This document shows positions 1 through 10,263 of a stretch of 64,000 nucleotides of DNA, one piece after another. Position numbers and translations under genes: made by a program. Location of the stretch: NCBI GenBank assembly GCA_029747015.1, contig JAKOGI010001966.1, forward strand, positions 1-64,000, read 5' to 3'. Numbering within the stretch: position 1 is the first letter of the stretch; each line of letters begins with the position of its first letter. Source of the stretch: Carnegiea gigantea (taxonomy: Eukaryota; Streptophyta; Magnoliopsida; Caryophyllales; Cactaceae). Under the pieces are notes generated by a model, which was not told where the DNA came from, made no database searches, and saw only the letters and a program-made list of their open reading frames with translations.

Positions 1-76
1 ATATATATATATATATAGATATATGTATGTGCATATATGTGTGTGTGTGTGTGTGTCTGTATGTCTGTATTTATGA

Positions 77-120
<44 letters not shown>

Positions 121-200
121 TTATTTATATATATAGACGCGCACACACACACACACACACACATATATATGTATATATGTATATATATGTATATTGGGAC
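1..200. repeat. Compound microsatellite (AT)n-(GT)n-(AT)n-(AC)n
   Basis: The first 200 bases are simple repeats: alternating AT at 1-20, GT runs at 41-56, a long TG run at 78-112, AT-rich sequence to about 135, an AC run at 142-163, then more AT-rich sequence. The TG and AC runs are inverse complements with a short AT-rich spacer, so a single strand could fold into a hairpin. Open frames here are repeat artefacts. Bases 201-264 hold nothing I recognise. Confidence 0.95.
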
Positions 201-264
201 ATGAAGGAGTTGTCTTCACGAGGATGGAGTCCAAAGTGTCATCTCCCACTGGCATGATTCTTTT

Positions 265-1116
265 GGTCCTGTCACTTCAAGTGAGACTCTTTTGGCCGAC
301 ATTGTTCTAGTACATCTGTAAGTATGTCGAATCATGTGATGTCAATAGGCGACATCTCCTTGAGAATGAAATGGCCCCCAACTATATTCTTGAGGTGGAA
401 GTTTTTGATGTTTGGGGCATTGACTTCACGGGGCTGTTTTCCTCTTCTCTTGGAAATAAACACATTCTTGTGGCTATTAACTACGTCTCTAAGTGGGCAG
501 AGGCAATTGCTAGTCCCACCAATGTTGTTTAAGGAGCGGCGTAGTTCTTTACAAGGGTTATCTTTTCTAGATATGGAGCGCCCTGTGTGTTTACTAGTGA
601 TGGAGGCACCCACTTTATTGAAGTGAAGTTTGAGGCACCGCTGAAAAAGTATGGGGTGCACCATAAACTTGGTTTAGGCTACCATCCCCAAACTGATGGT
701 CAAGTGGAGATTTCTAGCCATGAAGTCAAGTCTATTCTAGAGACAACGATTGTAAGATCAAGAAACGATTGGGCTGACAAATAGGATAATGCCTAATGAG
801 CTTAGTGGACGGCTTTCTAGACATCAATTCGCACTAATCCTTTTGGATTGGTGTTTGAAAAGTCATGTCATCTCCCTATAGAGTTGGAGGACAAGGCCTT
901 TTAGCCATCAAGGATTTGAATTTTAATTACAGGTTGCGAATGAGAATAGACTTCTCCAAGCCAATGAACTTGAAGAGATCTGCATGGATGCTTACGAGAA
1001 TAGCTGGATGCACAAAGAGCGCATGAAGAAATGGCACCACAAGTTCATTAATAGGGTAGGGTTCCGCGAGGTGAGTTAGTACTCTTGGTTGATTCGCGAT
1101 CGAAACTGTTTTCTGG
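265..1116 (+). pseudogene. Athila-type integrase, N-terminal and core part (broken)
   Basis: This is a remnant of a Ty3/gypsy integrase, the enzyme that inserts the element cDNA into the chromosome. Across several frames it reads a zinc-finger remnant (FWPTLF then a CD pair, about 285-345), the first core aspartate in VWGIDFTGLF near 412-440, SKWAEAIA near 490-515, the second aspartate in TSDGGTHF near 590-612, and the HPQTDGQVE segment with the catalytic glutamate near 685-707. Downstream a frame reads FGLVFEKSCHLP and ELEDKAF, the usual Athila integrase tail. Frameshifts and stops (for example at 782) make it non-functional. The frame runs up to 1116 and is cut there by the Tekay-1 LTR; its continuation is at 13277. 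Confidence 0.85.
1112..1116. other. Left target-site duplication of Tekay-1 (TCTGG)
   Basis: TCTGG directly precedes the 5' LTR, and CCTGG at 13272-13276 directly follows the 3' LTR. The one mismatch is a C/T transition. Removing the insertion and one copy restores a continuous integrase reading frame. Confidence 0.85.
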
Positions 1117-3912
1117 TATAATAGCCCGATCCTAAATCATGTTTATTTATTTAATTAAACCATCTTATTAATTTTCTTGCATTCATTTATCGCATTTAAT
1201 CATTTCGAATGGAAAAAATTCATTTAGGCCCCACTTTATAATTCGGGTTTTAGTTATCGTAAATTTCGAGTGAATTAATAGTAGGCCCTGATAAATTTGG
1301 TTTAAGAGATTAAATTACTTTTCATAACATCACAAACATTTAATTTTGAGCTATACAAAAATTTTATCGCAACAGAGTATTTTATTTTCGAGCCCAATTC
1401 ATTTGGACCCAATTTGAGGCCCAATAAGTTAATGCACTAGCCACACGTTTTTCTCCTTGCTCTTCTCCTTTCTCCCCCCACGGCCATTGTTGCTGATGTG
1501 GCTAAATTCTGGTGGTTGTCGCCACCTTCTGCCACTAGGAAAGGCCACCTCCGCCACCGGCGCATACCACTAAAACCACTAGCCACCAACCCCAACTCCT
1601 ACCACCACTAAACACCACCTCCATAACCTTATATTCAAGCTTGAGTGAGGTAAAATCCTATCCTAAGCATGCTTCCTTTTGGGATTTCATGTTGGATTTG
1701 ATTATGGAGCATGTTATCTTGGTATAAACAAGTGTTAGTTTGATGTTTTATTGAGTTGGTTAAGTAGGGAAATAAGTAAGAATTGGAATTATACTTGATC
1801 ATACAAGTTTGATGTTGAAAATGATGAACTTTTTGTTCCTTGATTTAATGTTGTGATCTTTGGCATGAAAAAAGGATTTAAAGTTGTTGGTGATTTTATT
1901 AAATCCATTTATGGTGATATGGACGAAAACGTGAATTTGGCATAACATAGGGTTTCATGATTATGTATGATTTAATTTGGTTTTTGAATCAAGTATGTTA
2001 TTTGGGTTGAATTCGGTGAAATTTGGAGGTTGGATGTGTTTTTGACTTGAAAGAATGATGTTATGTGAGTTTTGCCAAAATTAGTGGATTATGGAAAGCC
2101 CCATAAGTAACCAAAACAGGTTGGTTGGTTTATTTATGAAAGTAAAATGAGTTCATAGGAGCATTTTAAGTGATTATGTGGGGGGGGGGGACATATAGGG
2201 CTGAAAATAGGGGCACTTTGGAAACAAATTGGTATTTATTGGTGCATTGCAAAATTGTGATCTTTGGTGGATAAGGAGGTCAATGAGTTATTTTTCAAAT
2301 GCCTCTTGAATCACTTCATTTTGAGTTTTCTGGAAAAAGTTATGGGCAATTTATGAGGACTGCGCATGATAAATTAGAGGTGTGCATAGTTTTGTTAAGC
2401 TCAGTTTTAAAGCCGTGTTGTGGTACTTGTATTTTGCAATGTGAATGAAACTCTTGTGGGACTTTCTAAGCTTTTAATATTAGGGTTTTATGTCTTAGTT
2501 TGAGGTTAGGGGTGAAAGATACAATTTTTCTACGGTGCACCTTGAAGCGGAAATAAAATATCGCGAGACTGTGAATTAGAATTTTGGCAGCTTAACCAAA
2601 AGTTCCTAAATAATTATGGATATTGCAAAGAAAATACAAACTTTAGTGAATTTAACAAGTTTGATTGTGCTTAGACGCTTATTTGGGTGGGAAAATCAAG
2701 TTAAATGGCATAAGAATGAAATTTGAGAAGTGGAGAGAGTAATGACCCAAGATTAGTGTTTGTTGGGCCGAGCCCATGTGATTAAAGCAATTATGAACCC
2801 TTATTAATCATGGTAGAAATATTAAAAACCTATATCCCATTTATGACCAGGCTTTCTATTTTAATGTCAATTATTTTACTTTGGTCTATTTTGCTTCAAT
2901 TTATTTGACCTAGAATTAAAGTACCTTAGTATATTTAGTTTTCAAATCATCTTAGTGTTGACTTACAGATACTATTTAATTAGTCAATTTATATTAAAGT
3001 TACAAATTATGAAAGTGACTGTTTTTGTTTACTAACTACATATACCTACCATGACATTTCTTAAGCAAAATTGAGGCCTAGTCTATCATTCCTCATTGTG
3101 CATAAATATTATCGAGTGTGATTGTATTTTATACGCCCCAGGGCAGTTTATTGCCTATATCTTTAGAAATCAGAATGTATTTATCAAAATTAAATGTCTT
3201 AATAAGTATATTTATCACTTGACCCCCTTAGTTATCGTTTATAGGGCATTCGCCCTCTAGTTACTCGCACGGCTTTAGGGCAGGTGCCTGGTTGGTTTGG
3301 AAGGTGTATACTTATCTATAGATCGTAATAGTTACATAGGAATCACTACCAAATAATAACTGGCAATACAATTTTACATTCATCTTATTCACTATTTTAA
3401 AGTAAAATGAATGGCAAAGCGTGCACCCAACCAATTTTTTAGTTATCATTTAACAATATAGGAGTGCCTCTACGGAGTTTCGGCTCACATTTAGAAATGT
3501 TTATCATACTTTGTTTTTGGCAAATGTTAGTGAATCGCCTTCATGCTGGCAAATCAATTGAAGAAAGTAAGTGAGTAAGGAAATATGGACAGATCAGTAA
3601 TGATCTCGGTTCAAGAATATTTTGGTAAATGAATTTTGAGATCTTCAATTGATGAAGTTGTAAACTTTATGGAGAGCTGCTCTATTGTGACGTGTAAACC
3701 TTATAGCGATTAGCAACTGTTTGTATATTATTTGATCATGTCTGAATGTGTGTGATTGTGATCTATGCATAACTATGTCATATCTAGGGCACATAGTTAA
3801 AGCCTTGTCCTTCTGGGCAGCAGTAATACCCCAATCATCAGATTTATTAGTTTTAATTATGGTTAATTAAAGAGTATACAATCAGTAAGACATGCGCACT
3901 AGGGGCGTTACA
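1117..3912 (+). repeat. Tekay-1 5' LTR (2796 bp)
   Basis: It starts TATAATAGCCCGATCC (ancestral TG probably mutated to TA) and ends GGGGCGTTACA. It matches 10264-13271 over its length apart from the SINE and a divergent stretch near 1440-1600. It should hold the element promoter, but I could not place a start site. It includes a G10 run near 2180. Confidence 0.92.
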
Positions 3913-3931
3913 GTTTTGGTATTAGAGCCAT
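3913..3931 (+). other. Tekay-1 primer-binding site (initiator tRNA-Met)
   Basis: GTTTTGGTATTAGAGCCATG lies directly after the 5' LTR and includes TGGTATTAGAGCC, one base from the usual plant PBS TGGTATCAGAGCC complementary to the 3' end of initiator tRNA-Met. Bases 3932-4089 are untranslated leader with nothing else recognised. Confidence 0.9.
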
Positions 3932-4089
3932 GTTTGAATTTTCTTGATGGGAGATGAAGTATGGAGAGTAGAAATAGGAGGGTGAAAGGTTTGGATAGTG
4001 AGGGTTATTAGTATATCCTCGGAGATTCGTGATATTAGAAATGTTTGCTTATCTCTTACATGTTCTCATTTTGTGTTCTTCTTTGTTAG

Positions 4090-4761
4090 ATGGATTCATA
4101 TGAAGTGAATATGATGTCAGGTACTTCTGTGGCCACTCGTATCTATTTACTACATGGTAGTATGGCAGCCCACATGTAGGGCCCCTTTTTTTGAGTTTCA
4201 TAGCGTTACAGTCTGTATATGTAGGTAGTTGTGCTCTTTGCCTACAGTTGCCTTTGGGTTGAGTTTACGACGCGATATCATGACTTTATGATTGCTAAGG
4301 CCCTCGAATGGGACTGACCTAGGCTCTAGCTTAAGAGGACTTGGGCTGCCATTGCCATCGAGCTGTTTCTCAAGGAGGAGTTTTAGCAGAAATGGATTAA
4401 CATGGACATTTTGCAATATATATTTCCTTTATACTTTACATCCCCCCTCCATAACCACATGTACCAGGTGCTCTTAGTCGCCTGATACTCAGAGTCATCA
4501 GGATCTAGAGAGGGGATCCTTCTATCTGATGGGTCAAGGGAGGTTCAAATTGTTGTGGATCTCCTTAATACATCAAAGGTGGTGGAGTTTAACTCTAATG
4601 ACAAGCTGGAGGAGGACCCAAAGGAGGACCTAGAGTTGGAGGAGCATAAGCCTAATCATGATGTTGAGGATACAGAGTTAGGTGCCTCAGATAGCAGTTT
4701 TGACTTTGGTGAGGAGCTTGGGGCAGCTGACCCATACTACGATCCATCTAGGGATCACTAA
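4090..4761 (+). pseudogene. Conserved pre-gag ORF of Tekay-type element (decayed)
   Basis: Function unknown. From an ATG at 4090 (MDSYEVNMM) a degenerate reading frame continues to a stop after PYYDPSRDH at 4761. The C-terminal third (4555-4761) is open and very acidic, rich in Glu and Asp. The same position in Tekay-2 (58117-58834, minus) encodes a related product. Shared features are a WVEF/WMEF...RYH segment, a PRL/PRF block, FLKEE/LLKEE, an acidic tract, and the end SDPDYNPSRDC versus ADPYYDPSRDH. Conservation of the end in two copies argues for a real coding gene in the ancestor. Several stops and shifts are present here. Bases 4762-5176 to its right are leader with no feature seen. Confidence 0.55.
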
Positions 4762-5176
4762 ATTGATTTAGGTGCTGACTTTTCAGTTATGTTACATTTT
4801 GAGCCCCACATATATATAGCATGGTCAGTTAGATAGATGAATTTTGTACACTATATATAGTTAGACAGATCCTTCTGACTGTGTTGACTAGTTCGGTCTT
4901 TTGGGCATATGGCAGACTTAGTTTATTGGGGCTAGGTAATGTTTTAGTTTGGAGGCTGGAGTAAGGGTTAACCTTAGTTAGTGACCTGGATGTGATATTC
5001 TTTTGTTGAACTACATATTGGTATGTAAACAATCAATTATAGTAGTGATGAAAAGAAGCTATGGCTTATATTTTAATAATATTTGAACAATGTTAGTTTG
5101 TATCTGCTGTGTGTACTCATCCTATATGTTGGTTGTAATCAAGTGATTGAATTAATCTATTAAATGTGCAATTAGC

Positions 5177-5905
5177 ATGTCTAAATCTGTGTAAAATAAT
5201 GCAGAGACCCATGTAGGAGATGATTCAGATCATGATCAAGGATTAGGTGCCCAAGCTTTATGTAGTGTGCCCCCAAACCATAGTGGAATACCACCAATTC
5301 TCCCTAAGTTAGCTAATAATATGGGGAACCCTAACTACTGGCTGACCCTGGCCTTTGAATTGATGAAACGGATTCCCCCAACACCTGTCGAAAACCCTTC
5401 TAAAGATGATAAACTAACAAATAGGATACGATAATGCAGCCCTAAAGTCTATGATGGAAAGTATGACCCAGTCGAGTTAGAGGAATAAAGAAAATGTTTG
5501 CAGTAGTAGAGGTTCCAGATGAGAAAAAGGTGAACATTGGGACGCTTTGCCTAATTGGAGCTGAAATTTGGTGGAACACTATTAAGGATAGGCTGTTAGG
5601 GCCTAAATTCACTTGGAATAAATATCTGGAAGAACTAAGAGCCAAATTTTACACAGTTATGGTTCAACGGCAAAGGAAAAAAGAATTTATGGAACTAAAG
5701 ATGAGTGATAGTATGACGGTAATACAATATTCTAGTAAGTTTATGGAACTATTCAGGTTTGTTCATGAGTTTGTGTCATCTGAAAGACTGAAGATGAGGA
5801 GATTTGAAGAGGGTTTAGCTTTCTATATCCATAACCAATTAGTTGGTCAATCAATCCATACCTACCAAGAATTATATGAGCAAACAGTTGAGGTGAAACT
5901 CTCTT
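5177..5905 (+). pseudogene. Tekay-1 gag (broken, zinc knuckle deleted)
   Basis: Remnant of the capsid/nucleocapsid gene that packages element RNA. It begins at ATG 5177 (MSKSV then a stop) and reads LANNMGNPNYW and ELMKRIPPTP, which line up with the Tekay-2 gag start. A frameshift near 5440-5490 moves the rest into another frame, where 5494-5905 covers the retrotransposon capsid domain (IWWNTIKDRLLG, FMELFRFVHEFV, RRFEEGLAFYI). The frame then passes straight into protease sequence. About 0.4 kb present in Tekay-2, including the CCHC zinc knuckle, is missing, so this Gag could not bind RNA normally. Confidence 0.85.
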
Positions 5906-6400
5906 TTAAAATTCAAAGTAATTTTGTGTATTGCTTGATTCGCGTGCCACTCATTCATATATATCTACCTAATTAGCCATGCAATTGAATCTTGAGTATA
6001 TGAGGATAGAAACTAATTATAGAATCAAGTTACCCAATGAGTCTATAGTTGAGTACCCTATTTCTTAAAACCTTGTCCTTATTACTATTGGTGGTATCAT
6101 TTCTTAGAGACTTGATTTAATTTGATTTGTCAGACTTTGGTATCATTATGAGAATGAACTGGTTATATACTGATGTGGCTAAGATTGATTGTGAAGCCCT
6201 TAAGATTATTTTAAGGGATGAAAAAGGGAGACTAGTATGTTTTTATGGCAAACAGAGGAAAAGCCATGTCCTGGTAATTTTTGCTATGAAAGCGAGTAGG
6301 CTATTGTATCAAGGATGTATTGGGTATTAGTATTATACCGTTGACACTTAGGAAAGGGAAGAAAAAGCAGAAGATAATCCTATAATTTAGGAATTTAGAG
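5906..6400 (+). pseudogene. Tekay-1 aspartic protease (broken)
   Basis: Remnant of the retropepsin that cleaves the Gag-Pol polyprotein. Around the active-site region a shifted frame reads CLFDSRATHSF, against LFDSGTTHSF in Tekay-2, so the catalytic Asp-Ser-Gly has become Asp-Ser-Arg. Downstream SDFGIIMRMNWLYT and KIDCEALKIILRDEKGR (from 6127) correspond to the C-terminal half of the domain. Frameshift near 5940 and stops near 6068, 6105 and 6330 inactivate it. Confidence 0.85.
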
Positions 6401-7790
6401 ATGTTTTTCCTGAAGAGTTACCAGGACCATCCCCTTCAAGAGAAATTGACTTTGAGAATGAATTAGTCCCTGGTGCCCAACCCATCTCCAAAGCTCCAAA
6501 TAGTATGGCCCTAACAGAGCTTAGAGAACTGAAAATTTGGTTAGATTAACTATTAGAAAAGAGATTTGTTAGACCAAGTGTGTCACCATGGGGTACCCCA
6601 ATGTTATTTGCAAAGAAGAAGGATGAAACCTTGAGGCTGTGTATCGATTACAGATAGCTTAACAAGATAACCATAAAACAATAAATACCCTTTGCCCTAA
6701 ATAAATGATTTGTTTGATCAATTGTAAGGAGTAGGAGTGATTTCCAAGATTGATTTGAAGTCTATATACCATCAGCTTAGAATTAAATCTGAAGACATCT
6801 CCAAAACTACATTTAGGACTAGCTATGGTCACTACAAATTCATGGTGATGCCCTTTGGCTTGACCAATGCCCCTGTGGCCTCTATGGATCTTATAAATAG
6901 AGTTTTCAAACCCTATTTAGACAAGTTTGTTAATGATAACTTGATATAATCTAAGGACAAAGATGAACAAATTGCTCATTTGACGACAGTGTTGTAGACC
7001 TTCAAGGAACACGAATTATATGGCAAATTAAAGAAGTGTGAGTTCAGGTTAGAAGAAGTATTATTTTTGAGACATTTAGTTTCAAAGGAGGGAATTAAGG
7101 TTGACCCCTAGAAGGTGAAAGTAATTATAGAGTGGCCAAGGCCCATCAATGTCACTGAGATTATGAGCTTCTTAGGTTTAGCTAGCTATTATCGAAGGCT
7201 GTAAATGATTTTTCAAAGATAGCATCTCCCCTGACCAATTTGTTGAAGAAAACTATTAAGTTTAAGTGGATGGAGAAGTGTAAAGGGCATTTCAAGAATT
7301 AAGGCACCAATTAAGTACTCCCCAATCCTAACACCACTAGTAGAAGGTGAGGAATACACTATCTACAATAATGCATCGAAGAATAGGCTAGGGTGTGTTC
7401 TGATGCAAGAAGATAAAGTGCTAGCTTATGCCTCCCGACAGCTTAAGCCTTATAAGACGAATTACCCTACCCATGATATGAAACTAGCGACTGTCTCTTT
7501 GCACTGAAACTTTAGGGACATTACTTGTATGGAGTACCTTGTAAGCTTTGTACTGATCATCAAAAGTTTGAAGTATATTTTCAGTCAGAAAGAACTCAAC
7601 TTGAGATAAAGGAGTTGGCTAGAATTACTTAAAGAGTATGACTTGCAGATCTAATATCACCCAGAAAAGGGAAATGTTATGGCAGATGCCTTAAGTAGGA
7701 AGACATAGCATAGCTTGAACATTGTAGTGATTACTCAATTGAACCTCTTGAGAGAGCTTGAGGACTTAGGTGTCCAACTAGTGCTACATA
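6401..7790 (+). pseudogene. Tekay-1 reverse transcriptase and RNase H (broken)
   Basis: The N-terminal reverse transcriptase motifs begin near 6410 (FPEELPGP-like, then [13 protein letters not shown] near 6565). [15 protein letters not shown] and [12 protein letters not shown] (6737-6885) are the central palm motifs. The catalytic segment should read VFIDD but reads FVNDNLI at about 6925-6947: four residues are gone and the aspartate pair is lost. The region beyond 7100 gives KVDP, WPRPINVTEI and SFLGLASYY. RNase H follows at about 7340-7730 ([22 protein letters not shown], then MADALSRK). Many stops. It would have copied element RNA into DNA; it cannot be active. Confidence 0.88.
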
Positions 7791-8943
7791 AGCAAGCAAG
7801 TGTTCAATTATCAGCACCTACTTTACAATGCTCCATAGTGGAGAAAATTTGACTGAACCAGGAAGATTACCTTGAACTCCAAAGGATAAAGCAAAATTTG
7901 GAGAGAGGGAAGTCGCTTGGATTTGTTGTATATGAAGATGGGACCTTGCAATTCAGAATCTCCTGTACGTCTCAAGAATGTGGAATTAAGGAAGAACATC
8001 TTAGAGGAGGCTCCTAGCACTCGATACTCAATGCATCCAGGAGGCACCATGATGTATAGAGACTTGAGGCAATACTTATGGTGGAATAATATGAAGCAAG
8101 AAATCACAGATTATGTAGACATGTGTCTGATTTGCCAAAAGGTTAAAGCTAAGCATCAATGTCCCGTGGGTGAACTACGACCATTAGAAATTCCCACTTG
8201 GAAGTGGCACTCCATATCAATGGACTTCATCATGAGATTACCTCTTTCTAGTTCAAAGAAGAATGCCATCTAGGTAAGAGTTGATCGACTCACTAAATCG
8301 GCTCATTTTCTGCCAATTCGGGATACTTAGAGAGTTGAAAAACTAGCCCAGCTATATGTTGAGGAGATACTTCAATTTTATAAAATTCCAACAAACATAG
8401 TGTCAGATAGAGATAAGAGATTTCAAGCCCATTTCTTTTGGCAAGCGCTTCAAAAAGCCTTTAGAAATAAATTAAATTTTAGCAGCTCCTATCATCTAGA
8501 AACATATAGGCAAACTGAAAGAGTGAATCAGATTTCAGAAGACATGTAAAGAGCTTATTTATAGGAGTTCCAAGGGAAATGTGAAGATGACTTACAATTG
8601 GTGGAGTTTCCTTACAATAATAGTTACTAGTCCACCATTAAAATAGCCCGTTTGAGGCCCTATATGGAAGAACATGTAGAACCCCGCTGCACTGGAGTGA
8701 CTTAGATAAAGCATTGACCTTGGGCCCAAACTATTCCAAGAAACCACTGGAACAATAAGGAAGATTCAAGAGCGTACACGAGTTGCCTAAAGCCGATAGA
8801 AAAAATATATTGACAAAAGAAGAAGGCCTCTGGACTTTCAAGTAGGTGACGATAAGGTTTTTTTTTAAAGTTTCGCCAACTAATTGTATAAGAAGGTTTC
8901 AAGTGCGAGGCAAATTGAGCCTAAGATATATTAGACCACATAA
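7791..8943 (+). pseudogene. Tekay-1 integrase (broken)
   Basis: Chromovirus integrase remnant. The HHCC zinc-binding domain is readable at about 8030-8150 (HPGGTMMYRDLRQYLWWNN, CLICQKVKAKHQ). The DDE core follows: first Asp in SMDFIMRLP (about 8215-8240), second in IVSDRDKRF (about 8397-8423), Glu in TERVNQ (about 8513-8530). Stop codons sit at 8271, 8329 and several later places, and a frameshift near 8640 disrupts the core end. The C-terminal stretch reaches KLSLRYIRPH at about 8910-8940 and is then cut by the SIRE-type solo LTR; it resumes at 9892. Confidence 0.88.
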
Positions 8944-9891
8944 TGTTGATTTAGAGAGTACACAACCACAAGAGGGGGGTGAATTGTGGTGTTCGATTTT
9001 CGCAATATACTGGCAAACAGTCTTGAGACCCTGTTCGCACAGACTGTTCCTGAGTTGTGCAGAAGCGAAAATTCAACAAAATTAAGTGCGGAAATAATGG
9101 ACACAGGATTTTTTACGTGGAAACACCTCTAGCCCAACTGAGGTGAAAAAAACTACGACCTACCTCCTGTAGGATTTACACACTTCACTAAACGGGCTAA
9201 ACACATTACAATAGTAACACACCTTGTTACATCTTGTAACACACGTAACCGTCTTCCCTAAGACAAGTTACCCCACGTCCAAAATCCCCTTGATTTGGAC
9301 ACACACTCAACTCACTTTTGTGAAAGAAGAGTATAAAGAAAAAACACCCTATTATAATGCTTCTCAACTAAGCTAATATAGGGTACAATGAAATCCTAGT
9401 ATGCCAACTTTGAAAGCTCAAATAACTCACTTGCTAGACACGGTTTTCTTTTGAAGCTTTTAAGCTCATGAACACTGAATTTTTTGCCTTTGAAAACCGA
9501 TGCTTCTAACGTTCTAAGAACCGACTTTATATAGTGCTTGGAAAAAATAATTCCTCAAATTTTTGAAAACTAAAGTCCCTAAAGAATATAGAATTCTTTA
9601 GCCACAAGGGATGAGGAAACATGAGCTGGAAACACTTCCTAAACCTGTTCCTCACGGCTGCACTTATATCCTATGCTTCAAACACTTCACATGACATGTT
9701 TCAAACACCTTACAGAGCCTGTTCCTCATGGTTGTTCTTACATCGTTGACTTGAGTACCTGTTCTTGATAAACCATTAGTCAAGCAGTTTTAATATATTG
9801 AAAAACAGCAGTAAGGCCCTGTTGGTAAAGCCTGTTTGGAACAACAACAACACTTGGATTTGTTATCATCAAAACCTTATACATTCTAGCA
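8944..9891 (-). mobile_element. SIRE-type copia solo LTR (948 bp), antisense, with perfect TSD
   Basis: On the minus strand it starts TGCTAGAATGTATAAGG and ends in ...CTAAATCAACA, matching the LTRs of the full SIRE element at 42431-43851 and 51854-53274. The 5-bp direct repeat CATAA stands at 8939-8943 and 9892-9896, and the host integrase frame resumes directly after it. No internal sequence is present, so this is a solo LTR left by LTR-LTR recombination. It is 473 bp shorter than the full-element LTRs, almost all of it due to one block equivalent to about 42690-43160. Confidence 0.95.
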
Positions 9892-10240
9892 CATAATCTC
9901 ATCACTTACTAACTGGATCTGCCTATAGAACTTGAACACGTACATAACGTGTTTTATATCTCACAGCTCAGGCAGTACATTCCAGATCCTAACCATGCTA
10001 TTGTAACTAAACATATTGAAGTCATTGAGAATCTAGTATATGAAGAGTGGCCGATCCAGATATGAGACCATAAGATTAAACAGCTATGCAACAAGCAGAT
10101 ACTCTTCGTCAAAGTACTTTGGTCAAATCATACCTTCTCAGAAACCACCTGGGAAACCGAGGAAGAGATGAAAGCCATATGTCCACACCTATTTGAGGTA
10201 ATCTTACATATTGGTGACAAAGTTCATAAGTTTCAAGGAT
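9892..10240 (+). pseudogene. Tekay-1 integrase C-terminus with chromodomain (broken)
   Basis: Continuation of the integrase after the solo LTR. It reads LPIELEHVHNVFYISQLRQY (9925-9985 region), then LVYEEWPIQI, KQILFVKVLWSNHTFSE and TTWETEEEMKAICPHLF (about 10030-10195). The order tyrosine/aromatic, VKVLW..., TWE is the signature of a chromovirus chromodomain, which is thought to steer integration toward methylated histone chromatin. Stops near 9905 and 10064 break it. The homologous domain in Tekay-2 is split by the full SIRE element. Confidence 0.85.
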
Positions 10241-10248
10241 GAAACTCT

Positions 10249-10263
10249 TTAAGTGGGGAAGGT
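10249..10263 (+). other. Tekay-1 polypurine tract
   Basis: TAAGTGGGGAAGGT lies immediately before the 3' LTR; this is the RNase H-resistant primer for plus-strand DNA synthesis. Tekay-2 has the matching tract at 42279-42298 on the other strand. Confidence 0.85.

Noticed and set aside
27..257. Frame made of Cys/Val and Thr/His repeats
   Set aside because: Translation of the microsatellite.
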